From the NCBI RefSeq assembly GCF_037975245.1, contig NC_092561.1, positions 16,003,001-16,067,000 on the forward strand: a stretch of DNA of 64,000 bases, in the 5' to 3' direction. The notes under the pieces were generated by a model. It saw nothing but the letters and a program-made list of their open reading frames with translations, had not been told where the DNA came from and did no database searches. Positions 1 to 9,527 of the stretch are shown in pieces; the stretch's first letter is position 1, and each line of letters opens with the position of its first letter. Origin of the DNA: Apostichopus japonicus (taxonomy: Eukaryota > Echinodermata > Holothuroidea > Aspidochirotida > Stichopodidae). Made by a program: the position numbers and the translations under genes.

Positions 1-40
1 CAACCGCTATATTTTTCCCGCCTAAAAGCGAAGGTCCGAA

Positions 41-147
41 ACTCCACAATTGCTGGCCACAGAGCCAAAAGTTCCACAATTGCTGGCCACAGAGCCAAAA
101 GTGCCACAATTGTTGGCCACAGAGCCAAAAGTGCCACAATTGTTGGA
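41..147 (+). repeat. 30 bp minisatellite, ~3.6 copies (902 bp copy 1)
   Basis: The unit is CCACAATTGYTGGCCACAGA followed by GCCAAAAGTK. Because 30 is divisible by three, several frames stay open across it, giving spurious ORFs with HNCWPQSQK-type repeats. Confidence 0.9.
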
Positions 148-601
148 TGGTCAATTTGTGTCAGAGAATATGCATTCTATGTTCACTGCAACCCCCAGCC
201 CCCGCTTACATCTGTATTGATGCTAGGCTTCCAATATATGTGCCCGTCTTCCAAACGTATTAGATTCTCCCAATTAAAATAAATTGTATTTCTATATGCA
301 TTGAGTTTGCCACAGGAACCTTGTCAAGCAAGCTTTTTTAATCCTATAATCATCAGCCCCCTCTCGTTTGATGTGTTCTGCGTATGAGTGTGTGTACTGT
401 TCTTGAAAGATTAAGATATGATTTATTTTTGGGGGTATCAACAAACGATGGCGGGGTTCTATACTCAACTACACGTAGGTATGGAGTTTATTATGTAAAT
501 AAGACGAGCACTTTCCTTCTTCGTGAGTGTGATAAGGAGGGGGCAGAGTGGAACTCCCCTACCGGAGTACCTTTAAGGATAGAGAACCGCATATACCCCT
601 A

Positions 602-644
602 CCAGTGACTGTGTTTATAAGCTCACAAGCACTCGAGCCACTGG
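602..644. other. 43-nt hairpin, arms CCAGTG/CACTGG (copy 1)
   Basis: Six-base perfect inverted repeat enclosing 31 nt that is well conserved in all three 902 bp copies. See the finding on paired substitutions. Confidence 0.55.
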
Positions 645-941
645 GTTCCTAATGAACCCCGACCCCCACACTTCTTTGTTCGCAGGGTTTGGTGCTTCTT
701 TTGTTTTTTTGTAAAGGGAGGGGTCGGGATTGGCTTTCAGTCATGTTGGGATTAAAAAGAAGAAAATAGAAACACGTAAGAAATTAGGCAAAGGCTAATT
801 TACCGCCCCTCGGTAGGCTATACCCTTTAAGTAGTCCTTCCAGTCAATGATAATGGTGTATGAAATCTACGTGTCAATTCAATACGAAAAGGATTCTTCC
901 GCAACCGCTATATTTTTCCCGCCTAAAAGCGAAGGTCCGAA

Positions 942-1048
942 ACTCCACAATTGCTGGCCACAGAGCCAAAAGTTCCACAATTGCTGGCCACAGAGCCAAA
1001 AGTGCCACAATTGTTGGCCACAGAGCCAAAAGTGCCACAATTGTTGGA
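942..1048 (+). repeat. 30 bp minisatellite (902 bp copy 2)
   Basis: Same four-step array as at 41-147, with the same order of GCTGG and GTTGG variants, so it was copied with the 902 bp unit rather than expanded independently. Confidence 0.9.
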
Positions 1049-1503
1049 TGGTCAATTTGTGTCAGAGAATATGCATTCTATGTTCACTGCAACCCCCAGC
1101 CCCCGCTTACATCTGTATTGATGCTAGGCTTCCAATATATGTGCCCGTCTTCCAAACGTATTAGATTCTCCCAATTAAAATAAATTGTATTTCTATATGC
1201 ATTGAGTTTGCCACAGGAACCTTGTCAAGCAAGCTTTTTAAATCCTATAATCATCAGCCCCCTCTTGTTTGATGTGTTGTGCGTATGAGTGTGTGTACTG
1301 TTCTTGAAAGATTAAGATATGATTTATTTTTGGGGGTATCGACAAACGATGGCGGGGGATCTATACTCAACTACACGTAGGTATGGAGTATATTATGTAA
1401 ATAAGACGAGCACTTTCCTTCTTCGTGAGTGTGATAAGGAGGGGGCAGAGTGGAACTCCCCTACCGGAGTACCTTTAAGGATAGAGAAGCGCATATACCC
1501 CTA

Positions 1504-1546
1504 CCAGTGACTGTGTTTATAAGCTCACAAGCACTCGAGCCACTGG
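1504..1546. other. 43-nt hairpin (copy 2)
   Basis: Identical arms and spacing to the element at 602. Confidence 0.55.
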
Positions 1547-1843
1547 GTTCCTAATGAACCCCGACCCCCACACTTCTTTGTTCGCAGGGTTTGGTGCTTC
1601 TTTTGTTTTTTTGTAAAGGGAGGGGTCGGGATTGGATTTCAGTCATGTTGGGATTAAAAAGAAGAAAATAAAAACACGTAAGAGATTAGGCAAAGACTAA
1701 TTTACCGCCCCTCGGTAGGCTATACCCTTTAAGTAGTCCTTCCAGTCAATGATAATGGTGTATGAAATCTACGTGTCAATTCAATACGAAAAGGATTCTG
1801 CCGCACCCGCTATATTTTTCCCGCCTAAAAGCGAAGGTCCGAA

Positions 1844-1950
1844 ACTCCACAATTGCTGGCCACAGAGCCAAAAGTTCCACAATTGCTGGCCACAGAGCCA
1901 AAAGTGCCACAATTGTTGGCCACAGAGCCAAAAGTTCCACAATTGTTGGC
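1844..1950 (+). repeat. 30 bp minisatellite (902 bp copy 3)
   Basis: Third block of the minisatellite, with a GTTCC variant in the last step. It precedes the diverged part of copy 3. Confidence 0.9.
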
Positions 1951-2250
1951 TGGTCAATTTGTATTATAGAATATACATTGTATGTGTTTGGCAACCCCCA
2001 GCCCCCGCTTATATCTGTATTGATACTAAGCTTTTTCATCTTATAATCATCAGCCCCCCCCTCTTGTATGTGTTCTGCGTATGATTATGTGTATTGTTCC
2101 TGCAAAATTAGGATATGTATCATTTTATGTAAATAAAACGAGCACTTTCCTTCTTCATGATTGTAATGAGTGGCGGGTTGACCTCCCCCCCCCGCCACCC
2201 CCTCCCTCCATACCGGATTGGCTTAAAGGATAATGAAGGGTACACCCCTC

Positions 2251-2293
2251 CCGGTGACTGTGTTGTTTAGCTCACAAGCACTCTAGCCACCGG
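2251..2293. other. 43-nt hairpin with paired change, arms CCGGTG/CACCGG (copy 3)
   Basis: Same length as the other two copies. One A-T pair of the stem has become G-C through a change in each arm. Confidence 0.55.
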
Positions 2294-2370
2294 GTTACCA
2301 AGGAGCCCCGCTCCCCCACACTACTTTGTTCGCAGGGGTTGGTGATTTTATTATGTGGGGAGGGGTCTGT

Positions 2371-3060
2371 ATGTAATACCTTTATTTTTCATCTCTTTTA
2401 TTGACTCATTTGACATTTATACAAATAGACATGATAATTATGTGAGTTCTTTAGTATTACAATACAACTCAATCATTGCCTAACAATTAATTATTTTCTT
2501 ATCTTAAGTTTAAATAATACATAACAATATCAATACAGTGCAACCGCACAGACCAAACGTACAATAATAATAATATTCTATGCCTTTAATAACTACTATT
2601 TTTCTAGATTTCTCTTGTCCCAAATGTTCTCTTTACTATTAGTTTTGCACATTCACTTGCCGTACATATGCCGACGTGATGTTTCACACTTCACCATGTA
2701 GATTCCGCAATTGTTGGGCATATAGGATCAAAGGTCCACCATCGTTGGCTTGTCAATCTTACCTTATTTTACCACTTCTTTTAGTCCTGTAGAAAATCGG
2801 TGCATTTTAGTGACCAAATTAATTCCAAATCTGCAGATGCATACCTGCCATATCACAAAAACACAAAGAAGAAAGAGAAAAACAGCGTTACACATACATT
2901 GGATGAGCAGGTTGAAACTCCATACGAATATATCACTCAATTTGGCAGAATAATAGCGCACTACAATCATTATTACCACTAATTAATTATTTTTATAATT
3001 ACTGAAACCAGCATGCTGATATCCTCTTATGTCTTAACACTAACGAATGACTTATTAGAC
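2371..3060. other. AT-rich flank without recognisable gene
   Basis: Short ORFs (under 75 codons) overlap on both strands and show no recognisable domain. The only structure I see is a two-step relic of the 30 bp minisatellite at 2703-2758. Confidence 0.6.
2703..2758 (+). repeat. diverged 2-step relic of the flank minisatellite
   Basis: CGCAATTGTTGGGC and CACCATCGTTGGCTTGTCAA align with the last two steps of the minisatellite and the GGTCAATTTG that follows it in copies 1-3. Confidence 0.6.
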
Positions 3061-3071
3061 CTCTGATATTA

Positions 3072-3110
3072 AACGGACGTTAACGAGATTACGACATCAG
3101 AACCCTTCCA
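3072..3110. other. degenerate match to the array's H4-H3 promoter
   Basis: AACGGACGTTAACGA and CATCAGAACCC match AACGGACGTAAGCGA and CATCAGAACCC of the H4 upstream region (6530 onward) in the same order, with a slightly different gap. It is probably an old array remnant; the match is short. Confidence 0.4.
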
Positions 3111-3204
3111 TTCCCAGATCCGCTCCCGCTTCGATCGAAAAGGGGCGGAGCGATATTTATCCCAGACGAGTTGTTGAATAGGGTTCGAGGATGAGGCGGG
3201 GCAT

Positions 3205-3361
3205 CGAAAAGGTCGGAAACCCCAGAAGGTCCGAAGTGCCAGCGGGACAAAAGCCCCAGAGATGCAACTTAGCGGGTCAAAAACCCCAAGATCTTGGGGT
3301 TTCTGACCTTTGGTTTCTGGCTAAGGGTCAGAAGCCCCACGATTTTTGGAGGTGCAGCTGG
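3205..3361. repeat. GGTCCGAA/CCCCA repeat plus diverged H3-H2A spacer fragment
   Basis: From about 3289 to 3361 the sequence matches the unit spacer at 8568-8640 (roughly nine bases in ten identical by eye). It includes TCTTGGGGTTTCTGACC and AAGCCCCACGATT. The preceding 80 bp repeats the same GGTCCGAA and GGTCAAAAACCCC words. This is old array material, diverged from the current units. Confidence 0.75.
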
Positions 3362-3401
3362 CCTTTGCCCTGGCCTTACCACCTTTGCCCCTGCCAGTCA
3401 T
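3359..3401 (-). pseudogene. H2A: truncated histone H2A (first 14 codons) at array edge
   Basis: On the minus strand the sequence reads ATG plus codons for [14 protein letters not shown], identical to the start of the intact H2A at 8783-9163. It then breaks into spacer sequence. Relative to a full unit, about 480 bp is missing: most of H2A, its stop codon and its stem-loop. The break falls in a short CTGGC/CTAGC similarity, which suggests an end-joining or unequal exchange deletion. The full divergent promoter is kept on its right, so a transcript could start here, but it would lack the histone 3' end. It is a remnant, not a working gene. Confidence 0.9.
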
Positions 3402-3765
3402 GATGAAGTAAATTTGGGTATGTTTTCGACTTGAAACGAATCAAAGAAATGATTTGCCTGCCGGAAAGCTCTCATTCAAGTAGTCCGGACTCTAAAGCTA
3501 CAGCACAGTGCCCTTATGAGGGGATTCTTTGCCACCCTTTGCCCTGATCGTACAATGCGTGAAAGAATTAAGAAAAGCTTCCGCATTGTGATTGGCCAGC
3601 TCGTGTGTGCTGTGCAATGCATAGCACGTGCTTTGTCAATATGGGAAGTTTTTCTGCTTCGCTGAAGTGATATCAAATCTGTCATAAATACATTTCGCAG
3701 CGTGGAGGACACTCATTCACTCATCGCTTTACTTACCGTATCGCAACGAAAACTTCACGTCCAAA
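3402..3765. promoter_or_regulatory. divergent H2A/H2B promoter, unit 1
   Basis: 364 bp between the two start codons. Toward H2B there is a TATA-like CATAAATAC at 3683-3691 and, about 30 bp later, a histone-type cap site CATTCA at 3714-3719, giving a leader of about 52 nt. An inverted CCAAT box (ATTGG) lies at 3591-3595 and a palindromic E-box CACGTG at 3625-3630. No convincing TATA box is visible on the H2A side. Here the H2A side drives only the truncated gene. Confidence 0.75.
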
Positions 3766-4137
3766 ATGGCACCAAAAGCTGCAGGAAAGGGAGCAAAGAA
3801 GGCCGCCAAGTCCAAGGCACCTCGCAACCCAGGAGACAAGAAGAGGCGAAGGACCAGGCGTGAGACTTACAGTATCTACATCTACAAAGTCATGAAGCAG
3901 GTCCACCCAGACACCGGTATCTCTAGCCGTGCTATGTCTATCATGAACAGCTTCGTGAACGACATCTTCGAGCGTATCGCCGCCGAAGCTTCCCGTTTGG
4001 CCCACTACAACAGGAAGTCCACCATCACCAGTCGGGAGGTCCAGACCGCCGTCAGACTGTTGCTGCCTGGTGAGCTCGCCAAGCATGCCGTCTCAGAGGG
4101 TACCAAGGCTGTCACCAAGTACACCACCTCCAAGTAG
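3766..4137 (+). CDS. H2B: histone H2B, unit 1
   Basis: Core histone that pairs with H2A in the nucleosome. 123 residues without introns. The basic tail (residues 1-33, [15 protein letters not shown] then KKRRRTRR) is followed by the histone fold, with [17 protein letters not shown] in the first helix, [17 protein letters not shown] in the long central helix and [20 protein letters not shown] leading into the C-terminal helix. The terminal AVTKYTTSK holds the lysine that is ubiquitylated in other species (K120 in human numbering). The tail has no SPKK-type repeats, so it is not a sperm H2B. The start follows a TATA box and histone cap site with no earlier in-frame ATG. It is divergent to H2A and convergent with H4. 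The 3' end uses the stem-loop 36 nt after the stop, which implies cell-cycle coupled, non-polyadenylated mRNA. Confidence 0.98.
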   Translation: MAPKAAGKGAKKAAKSKAPRNPGDKKRRRTRRETYSIYIYKVMKQVHPDTGISSRAMSIMNSFVNDIFERIAAEASRLAHYNRKSTITSREVQTAVRLLLPGELAKHAVSEGTKAVTKYTTSK

Positions 4138-4172
4138 ATTGTTCTTCTCGTGTAGAAGGCTCGACATCCAAC

Positions 4173-4188
4173 GGCTCTTTTAAGGGCC
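4173..4188 (+). terminator. histone 3' stem-loop, H2B unit 1
   Basis: GGCTCTTTTAAGGGCC: six-pair stem with one G-U pair and a UUUA loop, flanked by CAAC and ATCC. In the family it is bound by SLBP and directs U7-dependent 3' cleavage. CCAGAAACGG at about 4199-4208 is the likely histone downstream element. Confidence 0.95.
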
Positions 4189-4218
4189 ATCCTATATTCC
4201 AGAAACGGCAGACTTATC

Positions 4219-4237
4219 TCCCCCTCCTCAAACATGC
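4219..4237 (+). promoter_or_regulatory. shared downstream motif, H2B (TCCTCAAACATGCAG)
   Basis: Lies 31 nt after the stem-loop and matches the equivalent positions of H3, H4 and H2A. Its function is unknown; it may be part of 3' processing or termination. Confidence 0.5.
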
Positions 4238-4342
4238 AGTTTCGTTGTCTCTTATTTTAAGTAATCTAACATTGTATCATATATACCTGTTACTCTCAAG
4301 CCATTGACCGTGTAGTTGATCACGTTCTGGGGCCCGTTTATC

Positions 4343-5092
4343 GATAATAATAATATTAATAAGTGATATTTATATAGCGCATAATCAGCAAAGCTGCGCC
4401 AAAAAAAGAAAAAAAAAAGAAGTAAAAGCCAAAGGCAACAATATAAAAAAAAAAAAAAAACACACCCGTACTAAACGATACTAAAACGCATATAGTCCAA
4501 AACAATTTAAGAAGCATGTAAATAGATTCAATCATAGTCCAGGTTTAAATATATATAAGTATGAGGAACTATAGTACAGTAAGAGAATTATTGTAAAAGC
4601 CTAAATACTAAACGATACAAAATAGAGCCCTAAACGTAGTAAATAAATGAAAATTTTTAAATTAAAAAAAAAAAAAAAACATTACAGTAAGAGAATTATT
4701 ACAAAATCCTAAAACAGATCAAATACCCAATACTGAACGATACAAAATAGAGTCTAAACGTACTAAATAAATGAAAGATAAATATTAAAAAAAATAAAAT
4801 GTTCAGAATTAAGTAACTAGTTCCAAACGTAGTATCTATGCACAATAACAGTTAAAACACAGTCAATCACACAGTAAAAGCGAGTCTAACATAATATGCT
4901 TTCAAAGCAGTTTTTAAAAGTGGTAAGAGAAATGCATACACTCACAGAGTTCGGTATAGGCATTCTGGGAGCGCTGACTGAGAAGGCTCTGTCGCCGGTC
5001 TTGCATCTTGTTCTCTTCTCCTTGAGCAATTCCTGCGATGATGACCGTAGGGTTCTGCTAGGTTTGTACGGTGTAAGGAGACAAGACAGGTA
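4343..5092 (-). mobile_element. 5'-truncated LINE (CR1/L2/jockey-like) relic, unit 1
   Basis: On the minus strand, 5092-4886 is a 68-codon open frame lacking a start. It contains LTPYKPSRTLRSS, then KTGDRAFSVSAPR, then SLTTFK, in the order and spacing of the C-terminal end of reverse transcriptases of marine-animal non-LTR retrotransposons. The usual LWNSLP after APR is degraded. After a stop comes a T-rich 3' region and then GCGCTATATAAATAT followed by ATT repeats (4380-4343), the typical 3' tail of these elements. The 5' end breaks near 5092, as expected of incomplete target-primed reverse transcription. It occupies the same place in every unit, so it inserted before the array amplified. 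It is inactive. Confidence 0.75.
4577..4797. repeat. ~107 bp diverged tandem duplication inside the LINE relic
   Basis: ACAGTAAGAGAATTATT starts at 4577 and again at 4684. Both copies continue through AACGATACAAAATAGAG and TAAATAAATGAAA into A-rich runs. Confidence 0.7.
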
Positions 5093-5267
5093 TTAGAATC
5101 CATAATAATCCATAATAAATCCAACAATAACGATAAATAACCTCTAAGTCCTCCCCCACCACACACAAACACTCAATAGTTTCACTTGCGATGATCGCGA
5201 CATAGCCACATATGAAAATCCGCTCTTTAGTAAGACTGACGTTCATTTTTCGCCACTGTCAACTTCT

Positions 5268-5434
5268 GCACCTTTCTAGCTAATTAGTCTGGAACAATAG
5301 CATGCGTGTTACGTAATCGACTCGCCAAGCCTAGCGAGCTTGGAAAAGTAACTTCCTCGGCTCACATTACCAGTGATCTACCGCGTGAGCCAAATAAAAT
5401 GCCCGAGGCAAGGGAAACTGTTCTGGCAGTGGTA
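5268..5434 (-). repeat. ~165 bp spacer module, minus-strand copy
   Basis: Read on the minus strand it starts ACCACTGCCAGAACAGTTT, passes TGCCTCGGGCATTT and GATTACGTAACAC, and ends GAAAGGTGC. The same words in the same order form 8030-8191 on the plus strand. A GGCTCAC/GTGAGCC hairpin and a tRNA-box-A-like GCGGTAGATCACTGG are present. It recurs at the same offset (1502-1668 from the H2B ATG) in the other units. Its nature is unknown: an old SINE or a boundary-type element are the candidates. Confidence 0.7.
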
Positions 5435-5537
5435 AAAAAAGGGCGCATTTTCAAATGATATGTTGTCTCGCATTTGGGACTAATCGTGTAACGGTACAGT
5501 CGTGCATGCATTGTGTTCAATGGACAAGTAGCGATTC

Positions 5538-5561
5538 GGGAGGGGGGTGGAGGGGTGGGGG
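5538..5561 (+). other. G-quadruplex-capable run
   Basis: GGGAGGGGGGTGGAGGGGTG followed by GGGG: four or more G-runs separated by single bases, in the H2B-H4 convergent spacer of each unit. Confidence 0.6.
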
Positions 5562-5846
5562 AAGTTCGTATTGTCTTGCTTCTTGGGTCGTATGTCTTAG
5601 AACTTCACTGGTTTGCTGTATTGGTGAACTGGGGGTTGTTGCAGAATTTTATTACGTATAATAACCGACTTCACTTGAGTATAAATAAAAGGAGTTTACC
5701 CCTGCTCGACCTTCGCAAGAGGTCCTACGGGGGATAATATTGAAGTTTTGTAGAATAGACACTTCTTTTTTTTTCCTAGGGAAAGTTGTCTATATAAACA
5801 AACAGGAGGTCGGAACTGAAGAGCCAATTAGGTAGGGATTACTAAA

Positions 5847-5879
5847 GGGGGGGGGGACTTCACTTGAGGGAGGGGGTGG
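5847..5879 (+). other. second G-rich run with poly-G tract of variable length
   Basis: A run of 10 G followed by GAGGGAGGGGGTGG. The poly-G is 11 in unit 10 and in the inverted copy, and 13 in unit 5. A CA-rich stretch follows at about 5955-5990. The rest of the spacer from 5435 to 6040 holds nothing else I recognise. Confidence 0.6.
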
Positions 5880-6010
5880 ATTTCAATTACGGTGTTTTGA
5901 AATTTCTAGCAAAATTGCCTATGCATATAACTTATTTTGCCCGATGCTGGCGTATACATACACACACACATACATTCACTCACACAAAGAAAAGAATTAA
6001 GACGACGAAT

Positions 6011-6030
6011 TGCATGTTTCGAGGGAGAGG
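6011..6030 (-). promoter_or_regulatory. shared downstream motif, H4 (CTCTCCCTCGAAACATGCA)
   Basis: Lies 30 nt beyond the H4 stem-loop on the minus strand. It is nearly identical to the H2A version, including the preceding TACTCATTC. Confidence 0.5.
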
Positions 6031-6060
6031 AATGAGTAACTCTCTCTGGGGATATTTGAT

Positions 6061-6076
6061 GGCCCTTAAAAGAGCC
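6061..6076 (-). terminator. histone 3' stem-loop, H4 unit 1
   Basis: Same 16 nt as the H2B stem-loop, 39 nt after the stop. CCCCAGAGAGAG follows and is the best downstream-element candidate. Confidence 0.95.
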
Positions 6077-6115
6077 GTTGGATTTCGATTCGTCTTCGTG
6101 ACAGGAAAGATGCAT

Positions 6116-7586
<1,471 letters not shown>

Positions 7587-7622
7587 ATCGTATCTGTCTC
7601 CGACGGATTCTCGAAAACCAAC

Positions 7623-7638
7623 GGCTCTTTTAAGGGCC
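7623..7638 (+). terminator. histone 3' stem-loop, H3 unit 1
   Basis: GGCTCTTTTAAGGGCC flanked by CAAC and ATCA. ACCAGTTAAAGCAG follows at about 7648-7661, a weaker purine-rich element than in H4 or H2A. Confidence 0.95.
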
Positions 7639-7667
7639 ATCATATCTACCAGTTAAAGCAGATTTTT

Positions 7668-7686
7668 CTCTCCCTCCGAACATGCA
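7668..7686 (+). promoter_or_regulatory. shared downstream motif, H3 (CTCTCCCTCCGAACATGCA)
   Basis: 29 nt after the stem-loop. It is the same motif as after H2B, H4 and H2A, and is followed by CTTGTCGTC, which resembles the TTCGTCGTC after the H4 copy. Confidence 0.5.
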
Positions 7687-7703
7687 ACTTGTCGTCTCAT
7701 TAT

Positions 7704-7705
<2 letters not shown>

Positions 7706-7734
<29 letters not shown>
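7706..7734. repeat. poly-T tract (29 T)
   Basis: Length differs between units (25 T in unit 2). An ATT-rich stretch, a CA microsatellite (7866-7880) and an AAT microsatellite (about 8380-8404) lie in the same spacer. Confidence 0.9.
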
Positions 7735-7737
<3 letters not shown>

Positions 7738-8029
7738 GATTATCATTATTATTGTAATTATTACTTCTATGCTGGGTGGTTGGTGATTCCCTTCGTGCAT
7801 GATGCAATTCACTAATCAATAATCAAAGTGAGCTTATCCCTAACTCATAATCATAACCCCTAATCCACACACACACACACTCTATCCTAATCGCCTTGGT
7901 ATTATAAGCGTGTTAACATGGGTTGACACACATCAGCGTGTATGTTAACGATCTCCAATACAAGAGAAGTAAATCTTAAAAACGTAGTAATATCTCTATC
8001 GTTCAAAGCACGGAAGATCTTAAATTTAA

Positions 8030-8191
8030 TACCACTGCCATAACAGTTTACCTGCCTCGGGCATTTCAATAGGCTCTCGCAGTAGATCGGGGGAAAATTT
8101 GAGCTGATGCTCGTTCCCTCGGCTTGGCTTTGCGAATTGATTACGTAACACACCGACTAAAATTTCCAGACTTAATAACATTGAAAGGTGC
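8030..8191 (+). repeat. ~165 bp spacer module, plus-strand copy
   Basis: Diverged partner of 5268-5434, sharing ACCACTGCCA, TGCCTCGGGCATTT, AGTAGATC, CTCGGCTTGGC, GATTACGTAACAC, TTCCAGACT and GAAAGGTGC in order. The hairpin arms and box-A-like part are less well kept here. Repeated in the H3-H2A spacer of every unit. Confidence 0.7.
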
Positions 8192-8567
8192 GAAACGATT
8201 AATACTTGCGGTAGTATATGCCTCGTTAGTTGTTACAAGTTTCAAATTTCTAAGACTATTAATAATAAAGCCCTTAGGATCTGACTTAACACCCCAGATG
8301 CATTGCTACCAGTAAGCTCATTGAAGCAGCAAAACTCAATATCTATTTTTATTTCAAACCCCAAAAGTTACAAAAATTATTAATAAATAATAATAATAAT
8401 AATAAGTTCCCTTTATCCCCTAATCCAAGATCTCTTGCTAAATACTTAATTCATAAAACCTGCGGCCAAAATCATGTGAAAAGTTCCCTACATACATTAT
8501 ATATAGTTTTTTAATTTTTTTTATTTTATGGGATGTTAGATTTCTGTCCAGCAGGAGTTTTCACTCA

Positions 8568-8640
8568 AATCTTGGGGTTTCTGACCTTTGGTTTTTGGCT
8601 GAGGGTCCGAAGCCCCACGATTATTAGGGTTGCAGCTAGC
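8568..8640. repeat. GGTCCGAA/CCCCACGATT minisatellite fragment in H3-H2A spacer
   Basis: Related to the left-flank repeats: GGGTCCGAAGCCCCACGATT here corresponds to GGTCCGAAACTCCACAATT at 33-51. The same 73 bp at 3289-3361 forms the array edge. Confidence 0.7.
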
Positions 8641-8682
8641 TGATACATCTAACTTAAAAGGAGAAATAAGACACTGACGCAA

Positions 8683-8699
8683 GCATGTTTGAGGAGAGG
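8683..8699 (-). promoter_or_regulatory. shared downstream motif, H2A (CTCTCCTCAAACATGC)
   Basis: 29 nt beyond the H2A stem-loop on the minus strand, preceded by TACTCATTC as in H4. Confidence 0.5.
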
Positions 8700-8728
8700 A
8701 ATGAGTATGTCTTTCTGGGTGATTTGAT

Positions 8729-8744
8729 GGCCCTTAAAAGAGCC
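8729..8744 (-). terminator. histone 3' stem-loop, H2A unit 1
   Basis: Same 16 nt as the other three genes, 38 nt after the stop. CCCAGAAAGACA follows, close to the CAAGAAAGA consensus of sea urchin downstream elements. Confidence 0.95.
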
Positions 8745-8782
8745 GTTGGTAATCGATGGGCGATTGCAATGCAACCTCCCCT

Positions 8783-9163
8783 TTAAGCCTTCTTGCCTCC
8801 GGATGTCTTCTTGGGTAGAAGGACAGCCTGGATGTTTGGAAGAACACCTCCCTGGGCGATGGTGACTCCGCTCAAGAGTTTGTTCAACTCCTCGTCGTTT
8901 CGGATGGCGAGTTGGAGATGACGGGGGATGATCCTGGTCTTCTTGTTGTCACGTGCAGCGTTACCGGCCAATTCCAAGATCTCGGCGGCGAGGTATTCTA
9001 GTACGGCAGCCAGGTAGACGGGTGCGCCAGCGCCGATCCTCTGGGCGTAATTTCCTCTTCGCAGGAACCTGTGTACACGACCTACTGGGAATTGAAGCCC
9101 TGCTCTTGCAGATCGACTCTTGGCCTTTGCCCTGGCCTTACCACCTTTGCCCCTGCCAGTCAT
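8783..9163 (-). CDS. H2A: histone H2A, unit 1
   Basis: Core histone that pairs with H2B. 126 residues. The tail [22 protein letters not shown] leads into [27 protein letters not shown]. The acidic-patch residues are in place ([14 protein letters not shown] and [10 protein letters not shown]). The docking region VLLPKK carries the usual C-terminal ubiquitylation lysines, and the protein ends TSGGKKA. There is no C-terminal SQE motif and there are no H2A.Z-type differences, so this is canonical replication-coupled H2A. Thr at position 2 in place of Ser is a minor oddity. It is divergent from the H2B of the next unit and convergent with H3 over a 1196 bp spacer. Confidence 0.98.
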   Translation of the reverse strand: MTGRGKGGKARAKAKSRSARAGLQFPVGRVHRFLRRGNYAQRIGAGAPVYLAAVLEYLAAEILELAGNAARDNKKTRIIPRHLQLAIRNDEELNKLLSGVTIAQGGVLPNIQAVLLPKKTSGGKKA

Positions 9164-9527
9164 GATGAAGTAAATTTGGGTATGTTTTCGACTTGAAACG
9201 AATCAAAGAAATGATTTGCCTGCCGGAAAGCTCTCATTCAAGTAGTCCGGACTCTAAAGCTACAGCACAGTGCCCTTATGAGGGGATTCTTTGCCACCCT
9301 TTGCCCTGATCGTACAATGCGTGAAAGAATTAAGAAAAGCTTCCGCATTGTGATTGGCCAGCTCGTGTGTGCTGTGCAATGCATAGCACGTGCTTTGTCA
9401 ATATGGGAAGTTTTTCTGCTTCGCTGAAGTGATATCAAATCTGTCATAAATACATTTCGCAGCGTGGAGGACACTCATTCACTCATCGCTTTACTTACCG
9501 TATCGCAACGAAAACTTCACGTCCAAA
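9164..9527. promoter_or_regulatory. divergent H2A/H2B promoter (unit 1 H2A, unit 2 H2B)
   Basis: First promoter of this kind with an intact gene on both sides. TATA at 9445-9453, CATTC cap at 9476-9480, ATTGG at 9353-9357, CACGTG at 9387-9392. Confidence 0.75.

Larger units (their letters stand above)
1..2370. repeat. ~902 bp tandem repeat, about 2.6 copies, in the array's left flank
   Basis: The same sequence recurs at 1, 902 and 1804. Copies 1 and 2 differ at only scattered bases. Copy 3 is more diverged and has lost internal blocks near 2020 and 2120, as expected of an edge copy. Each copy holds a 30 bp minisatellite, a pyrimidine/G-rich stretch and a 43-nt hairpin. The left edge lies outside the window. 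I recognise no transposon proteins; satellite-like DNA is the simplest reading. Confidence 0.85.

Noticed and set aside
384-608. 74-aa ORF in the 902 bp repeat (63 aa in copy 2)
   Set aside because: It loses its start and length between copies and is broken in copy 3; no sign of coding conservation.
847-1183. 105-107 aa ORFs with HNCWPQSQK-type repeats, also at 1749-2084
   Set aside because: They exist because the minisatellite period is 30 bp, which keeps frames open. There is no domain, and ends differ between copies.
3733-4086. 117-aa minus-strand ORF opposite H2B
   Set aside because: Antisense shadow of H2B, present only because the coding strand is constrained.
4946-5057. Possible 112-nt internal exon on the minus strand (AG before, GTGAGT after, all frames open)
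   Set aside because: The reading frame with LINE reverse transcriptase motifs runs through both supposed splice sites, so a LINE relic explains it better.
5268-5434. tRNA gene suggested by GCGGTAGATCACTGG and a GGCTCAC/GTGAGCC stem
   Set aside because: No box B and no cloverleaf can be drawn; at most tRNA-derived repeat material.
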